A stretch of DNA of 64,000 nt, from NCBI RefSeq assembly GCF_018141105.1, contig NZ_CP054839.1, forward strand, positions 5,084,001 to 5,148,000. Direction: 5' to 3'. The notes under the pieces are model-generated. The model was not told the origin of the DNA and did not search any database. It saw only the letters and a list, made by a program, of their open reading frames with translations. Below, piece after piece: positions 61,401 through 64,000 of the stretch. A program made the translations under genes and the position numbers. Within the stretch, counting starts at the first letter, position 1, and the number at the start of each line of letters is the position of its first letter. The stretch is from Saccharopolyspora erythraea (GTDB lineage: Bacteria; Actinomycetota; Actinomycetes; Mycobacteriales; Pseudonocardiaceae).

Positions 61401-61707
61401 CCCAGGTCAGCCCGGCTTCGACGCACGCGTGGGCGAAACCCGCGTTCTCGGCCAGGAACCCGTAGCCGGGGTGCACGGCGTCGCAGCCGGTCGAGCGAGC
61501 CGCGTCGACGAGGGCGGCCCCGTCGAGGTACCCGGCAGGCCCGGTACCCGGAAGCGGCACCGCGCGGTCTGCCATCCGCACGTGCAGGGCGTCGGCGTCG
61601 TCGGCCGCGTGCACCGCGACGGTTCCGACACCGAGTTCCCCGGCGGCCCGGATGACGCGGACCGCCACCTCCGCCCGGTTGGCCACCAGCAGTCCGGCGA
61701 TCTGCAT
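58465..61707 (-). CDS. Single-chain biotin-dependent acyl-CoA carboxylase (BC-BCCP-CT)
   Basis: 1080 residues. Biotin carboxylase spans about 1-450: VAVRVIRAAGELGV, ATP-grasp glycine loop VVKAVAGGGGRGMRVV, YFMEANPRLQVEHTVTE. Biotin carrier: the biotinylated Lys512 in VLEAMKMQHP. Carboxyltransferase spans about 610-1080: the acyl-CoA half has VEYGGLAIAAQRRRRSL, and the carboxybiotin half has LCDTPGFMVG and GYGLGAQAMAAGGF. Fused carboxylases of this order are known in actinobacteria for acyl-CoA (long-chain type). The reaction is ATP-dependent carboxylation of an acyl-CoA. The start ATG 61707 has GAAGGG upstream. The neighbouring acyl-CoA ligase probably supplies the substrate. Chain-length preference is not readable. 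Confidence 0.93.
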   Translation of the reverse strand: MQIAGLLVANRAEVAVRVIRAAGELGVGTVAVHAADDADALHVRMADRAVPLPGTGPAGYLDGAALVDAARSTGCDAVHPGYGFLAENAGFAHACVEAGLTWVGPESQTLDVLGDKTRARELATRCGVPVLAGTSAISGPREAEEFRAGLPGGSAVVVKAVAGGGGRGMRVVAPDEDLAEAVLRCRSEARAAFGDDGVFVEQFLRRARHIEVQVLADAGGAVAVLGDRDCSLQRRRQKLVEIAPAPDLHDPVRQALAHAASVLARHAGYRGLGTFEFLVEAGDGGVPRWYFMEANPRLQVEHTVTEEVTGIDLVRAQIRVAAGASLADLGLAPGELPATRGFAVQARLNTERLTAEGQAIPATGTLTAYEPPGGPGLRVDGCGYPGYRVSPRYDSTLAKLVARDSAPVLADAVGRAHRALGEFRVEGVATNRELLRSLLARPEVRAGAVHTTFVDDVLSELDGVGAESVALPGRDDVVEVTAPMAATVVEVCRAPGEPVRGGEVIAVLEAMKMQHPVSAATPGVVAEVLVKVDDVVTAGQPVALLSPGEDEDGGESGTAAVDLDAPRPDLAALRERRATLADEARPDAVARWHDRGRRTARENIADLCDEGTFVEYGGLAIAAQRRRRSLRDLVERTPADGLVAGVGAVNGADFDHARVVALSYDYLVLAGTQGQRGHAKKDRMFELAESARLPVVLFAEGGGGRPGDTDGSGVTGLDCRAFALYARLSGVVPLVGIASGRCFAGNAALLGCSDVVIATPEASIGMGGPAMIEGGGLGVFAPDEVGPTEVQRANGVIDLLARDDADAVGLAKKYLSYFQGAVSRWEAPDQRRLRHAVPENRLRVYDVRALIEDLADVDSVLELRRDFGHGAVTALVRVEGRPLGLIANNPAHLGGAIDSPAADKIARFLQLCDAFGLPVLSLCDTPGFMVGPDAERTATVRHVSRMFVNAAAMSVPFGVIVLRKGYGLGAQAMAAGGFREPRFTIAWPTGEFGPMGLEGAVRLGYRKELEAIADPARRQRRFEEMVAAEYERGQATNVASAFEIDDVIDPAESRRWIAALLTGEEPSAPVGGRRPCVDTW

Positions 61708-61721
61708 CTGCACCCTTCCCA

Positions 61722-63437
61722 CTACGGTCGCGCGGTGAGCCGTTCGGCCTCTTCCAGCAACCGTCCTTTTTGGATTTTCCCGGTGGCGGTCATCGGCAGC
61801 GCGTCGACCAGCCGCACGACCGGAACCTTGTACGGCGCCATGTTGAGCCGCGCCCACTCCCGCAGCGCGGTCTCGTCCAGCTCCGCTCCGGGCGCGGGCT
61901 GCACGAACGCCACCGGCACCTGCCCGCGCTCGGGATCGGTCTTCGGCACGACCGCCGCACCGAGCACGCCGGGATGCCTGGCGAGCAGGCTCTCCACTTC
62001 GGACGGGAAGACGCTCATGCCCGACACCTTGATCATCTCCTTGTTGCGGCCGAGGTAGTGCAGGCAACCGTCCTCGTCGACGATCCCGAGGTCGCCGGTG
62101 TGCAACCAGCCGCCGCGCAACGCGTGGGCGGTCGCTTCCGGCTGCTCGTAGTAACCGGTGAGCAGCGACGGCGAGCGCACCACGATCTCGCCCGTCGCGC
62201 CCAGCGGCAGCGGCTCGCCGGTGACTTCGTCTACCACCATGAACTCCGTTCCGGGAACCGGAAGTCCGCAGAACACCGGAGCGGTGAGCAGGTCGTGGTC
62301 GCCCGCCTGGAAACCCTCGGTGATCGAGTCCGCGGTGTGGGTCTCGGTCATCCCATACGAAGCCTCGCGCAGCACGCTTTCCGGTCCGGCCAGCTCCCGC
62401 CACCGCTGCCGCAACCGCGGTGTCAGCTTGCGGACGAACGACATCGCGCGCGGCCGGCGCAACGACGACAGGTCGCGGCAGCCGGAGTCGGGGTGGTCCA
62501 TGAGCTCGACGTAGTTGTCCACCGTGCCCAGGATCGTGGTCACCCGGCGTGCGCTCACCGCTTCCAGCACCGCGCCGGCGTCCCAGCGCGTCAGCAGGAC
62601 GACGGTGCTCCCGCAGAACAGCGGCACCAGGATTCCGAAGTCCTCCCCCGCGATCCAGAAGATCGGCACGTAGATCAGGAAGACCTCGGGTTCGCCGCCG
62701 GTGACGTCGATGCCCGAGGCGGCCGCGGCGGTGGCGGCGGTGTAGATCATGTGGCGCTGCGTGTGCTCGCAGCCCTTGGGCATGCCGGTGGTGCCGCCGG
62801 TGTAGTTCAGCGCCGCCAGCGCGTCGAGGTCGGCTTCACGTCCGGGCGCGGGCGGATGCGCGAGCGCCCGAGCCCAACCGCTCGCGACGTCCGATTCGGC
62901 GCGCAGCGAAGCGGGCTCCGTACGCACCGGTTCCGGCGGCAGCATGTCGGCCGGCGCGGTGACGAGCACCTCGCGCAGGGCGGTGTCCGGTCGCACCTGT
63001 TCGACCAGCGGGAACAGCGCGTCCAGCGACAGCAGGACCGACACGCCCGCGTCCGTCAGCTCGTGGCGCAGCTCGTGCTCGCGGAACATCGGGTTGATCG
63101 GGACGTACACCGCGCCCGCGCGCAGGACGCCGAGCATGGCGACCACGAGCTGCGGGCAGTTGGGCAGGAACACCCCGACCCGCTCGCCCGGGACGACCCC
63201 GACCGAGCCCAGCCATCCCGTGAACCGCGCGGCGAGCTCGTCCAGTTCGGCGTAGGTGATGCGGCGTCCGTAGAAGTCGTAGGCGACGCGGTCGGGAACC
63301 GTGCGCGCCCAGTGGCTCACGTACTCGGTGACCGGCCGCTCCCCGAGCGGGTACTCGACCTCGCGCGGGATGCCCGGCGGCCACACCTCCTGCTGACGCA
63401 CGCGCAGATCCGCGAGGTAGTCCTCAACAGCGCCCAT
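61722..63437 (-). CDS. Acyl-CoA synthetase (AMP-forming, ANL superfamily)
   Basis: 571 residues. Adenylation motifs: ALNYTGGTTGMPKGCEHTQ (P-loop), YGMTETHTADS (the A5-like motif), GGWLHTGDLGIVDEDGCLHYLGRNKEMIKVSGMSVFP (A7-A8, read in parts), and the C-terminal catalytic Lys in PMTATGKIQKGRLL (A10). The N-terminus is typical of medium- or long-chain ligases (PLGERPVTEYVSHWARTVPDRVAYDFYGRR). It activates a carboxylic acid to acyl-CoA with ATP. It lies 14 bp upstream of the carboxylase gene on the same strand, so the two form an operon. ATG at 63437; the perfect palindrome ACCGACTAGTCGGT sits 17 bp upstream. Confidence 0.92.
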   Translation of the reverse strand: MGAVEDYLADLRVRQQEVWPPGIPREVEYPLGERPVTEYVSHWARTVPDRVAYDFYGRRITYAELDELAARFTGWLGSVGVVPGERVGVFLPNCPQLVVAMLGVLRAGAVYVPINPMFREHELRHELTDAGVSVLLSLDALFPLVEQVRPDTALREVLVTAPADMLPPEPVRTEPASLRAESDVASGWARALAHPPAPGREADLDALAALNYTGGTTGMPKGCEHTQRHMIYTAATAAAASGIDVTGGEPEVFLIYVPIFWIAGEDFGILVPLFCGSTVVLLTRWDAGAVLEAVSARRVTTILGTVDNYVELMDHPDSGCRDLSSLRRPRAMSFVRKLTPRLRQRWRELAGPESVLREASYGMTETHTADSITEGFQAGDHDLLTAPVFCGLPVPGTEFMVVDEVTGEPLPLGATGEIVVRSPSLLTGYYEQPEATAHALRGGWLHTGDLGIVDEDGCLHYLGRNKEMIKVSGMSVFPSEVESLLARHPGVLGAAVVPKTDPERGQVPVAFVQPAPGAELDETALREWARLNMAPYKVPVVRLVDALPMTATGKIQKGRLLEEAERLTARP

Positions 63438-63454
63438 CCCACCACCCCATTGAG

Positions 63455-63468
63455 ACCGACTAGTCGGT
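63455..63468. promoter_or_regulatory. Perfect 14-bp palindromic operator of the carboxylase/ligase operon
   Basis: ACCGACT/AGTCGGT is an uninterrupted perfect palindrome, in the context ATACCGACTAGTCGGTCTCA, 17 bp before the ligase ATG. Dyads of this form are typical TetR-family (FadR/lipid-catabolism type) operators. No regulator gene is adjacent in the window. Confidence 0.7.
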
Positions 63469-63745
63469 ATGCGGGAGGTTAAGTTCGGGGGTCCTGGTGG
63501 TCAACCCTCGTCGACCGATCGGCCGTGCGGCCGGCGGCCGACCGCACCTCCTACGCCAGCCGCACCAGCGGCGGCGCCACCGACGACGGATCCAGGCGGG
63601 TCGCCGGCTCGCGGGCGCGCCGCGGACGGTCGTCGGCCATGGGCGAGGCGGCGAATTCCAGCGTCGCGACCGCCACCGACATGAGTTGCAGCCGGCCCGA
63701 AGCCTGCGGCCGCGTGCGGGGCCCGGACAGCCCGTGCCCGCTGGT
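63469..63745. other. Intergenic spacer
   Basis: About 280 bp to the right of the palindrome, probably holding the -35/-10 of the leftward operon. No gene is supported; the open frames here are GC artefacts. Confidence 0.35.
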
Positions 63746-63751
63746 TAAGCT
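63746..63751 (+). promoter_or_regulatory. Leaderless-type -10 element of the lipoate-ligase-like gene
   Basis: TAAGCT ends 6 nt before the GTG at 63758, again the actinobacterial leaderless layout, with no ribosome site. Confidence 0.55.
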
Positions 63752-63757
63752 CGGGGC

Positions 63758-64000
63758 GTGGACCTCCTGCACGGCGCCCTCGGCGCGGACGAAGACCAGG
63801 CGTTGGAGATCGCGGTCGCGCACGCGTTGCTGCGCGGGGTCAGCCGCGGTGACTCCGGGGCGATCCTGCGGGTGTACCGGCCTACGGCACCGGTCGTGGC
63901 GTTCAGCCGCCGGGACTCCCACCTGCCTGGCTTCGACGCGGCGGTCCGCGCCGCTCGCGACGCGGGGTTCCAGCCGCTGGTCCGGCCGCAGGGCGGCCGC
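63758..64000 (+). CDS. Lipoate/biotin ligase-family protein (LplA/LipB fold), 5' part
   Basis: The first 81 residues are visible; the gene continues past the right edge. It reads VDLLHGALGADEDQALEIAVAHALLRGV..., then LRVYRPTAPVVAFSRRDSHLPGFDAAVRAARDAGFQPLVRPQGGR. The pattern R-x6-(V/L)-x2-(S/G)-R...G-x-x-(V/P)-x-R-x-x-G-G-(R/G) is the conserved start of the biotin/lipoate A/B protein ligase domain, ending in the R-x-x-G-G-(G/R) loop that binds the adenylate. It ligates lipoate or a related acyl group to a carrier protein. Start GTG is leaderless. Confidence 0.8.
   Translation, partial: MDLLHGALGADEDQALEIAVAHALLRGVSRGDSGAILRVYRPTAPVVAFSRRDSHLPGFDAAVRAARDAGFQPLVRPQGGR

Noticed and set aside
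58396-62058. A 1220-codon plus-strand frame opposite the carboxylase
   Set aside because: The minus strand encodes an intact BC-BCCP-CT protein; the plus frame is Arg/His/Gly-rich noise.

Overview
This is high-GC actinobacterial chromosome. GTG and TTG starts are common, some promoters look leaderless, and four-base ATGA/GTGA overlaps couple many genes. A two-domain geosmin synthase, an SAV2177/DUF574 methyltransferase, an EspR-like regulator with an IrrE-type peptidase and a MAB_1171c-type membrane protein, a large LuxR regulator and a Hanks-type kinase together suggest a filamentous soil actinomycete. Pseudonocardiaceae (for example Saccharopolyspora) is my inference, not a demonstrated assignment. 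I see no rRNA, tRNA, CRISPR array, prophage or intact transposon.

Layout. 1-3.7 kb: 5' end of a nucleotide-sugar dehydrogenase, two secreted or surface proteins and a DUF4239 membrane protein. 4-8 kb: Nudix hydrolase; a HutC-type repressor beside an amino-acid permease whose promoter carries a HutC-like operator; DUF574 methyltransferase. 8.2-13 kb: MacB-like ABC exporter with a frameshifted ATPase gene, and a transmembrane Ser/Thr kinase. 13.3-19.3 kb: P450, NB-ARC/TPR protein, geosmin synthase. 19.3-32.7 kb: a surface-glycan locus with flippase, co-polymerase-like protein, CDP-alcohol phosphotransferase, cytidylyltransferase, beta-helix lipoprotein, beta-propeller protein, two glycosyltransferases, an O-antigen ligase/polymerase-like protein and an initiating sugar-phosphate transferase. 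32.9-37.2 kb: YrhK protein, SDR enzyme, secreted GH65 trehalase-like enzyme. 37.3-40.3 kb: a four-gene coupled cassette (EspR-like regulator, IrrE-type peptidase, seven-helix membrane protein, methyltransferase), preceded by a candidate structured RNA. 40.8-49.4 kb: VOC protein, 54-residue protein, internally deleted LysE-family exporter, Tat-exported ceramidase, DUF4360 protein, DUF4173 protein, PAS-GGDEF-EAL protein. 49.9-53.5 kb: an operon of 2-oxoglutarate oxygenase, methyltransferase and carnitine-type acyltransferase. 53.9-58 kb: CBS-pair protein, LAL-type regulator, unrecognised acidic protein. 58.5-64 kb: single-chain biotin-dependent acyl-CoA carboxylase with an acyl-CoA ligase behind a perfect 14-bp palindrome, then the start of a lipoate-ligase-like gene.

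The two segments most likely to hold undescribed biology are the oxygenase/methyltransferase/acyltransferase operon (49.9-53.5 kb), which looks like a route to an O-acylated, hydroxylated and methylated amino-acid-like compound, and the EspR/IrrE/MAB_1171c/methyltransferase cassette (37.3-40.3 kb). Convergent gene pairs are separated by long perfect hairpins, so transcription units are well delimited. All functions come from reading sequence motifs; no database search was run.
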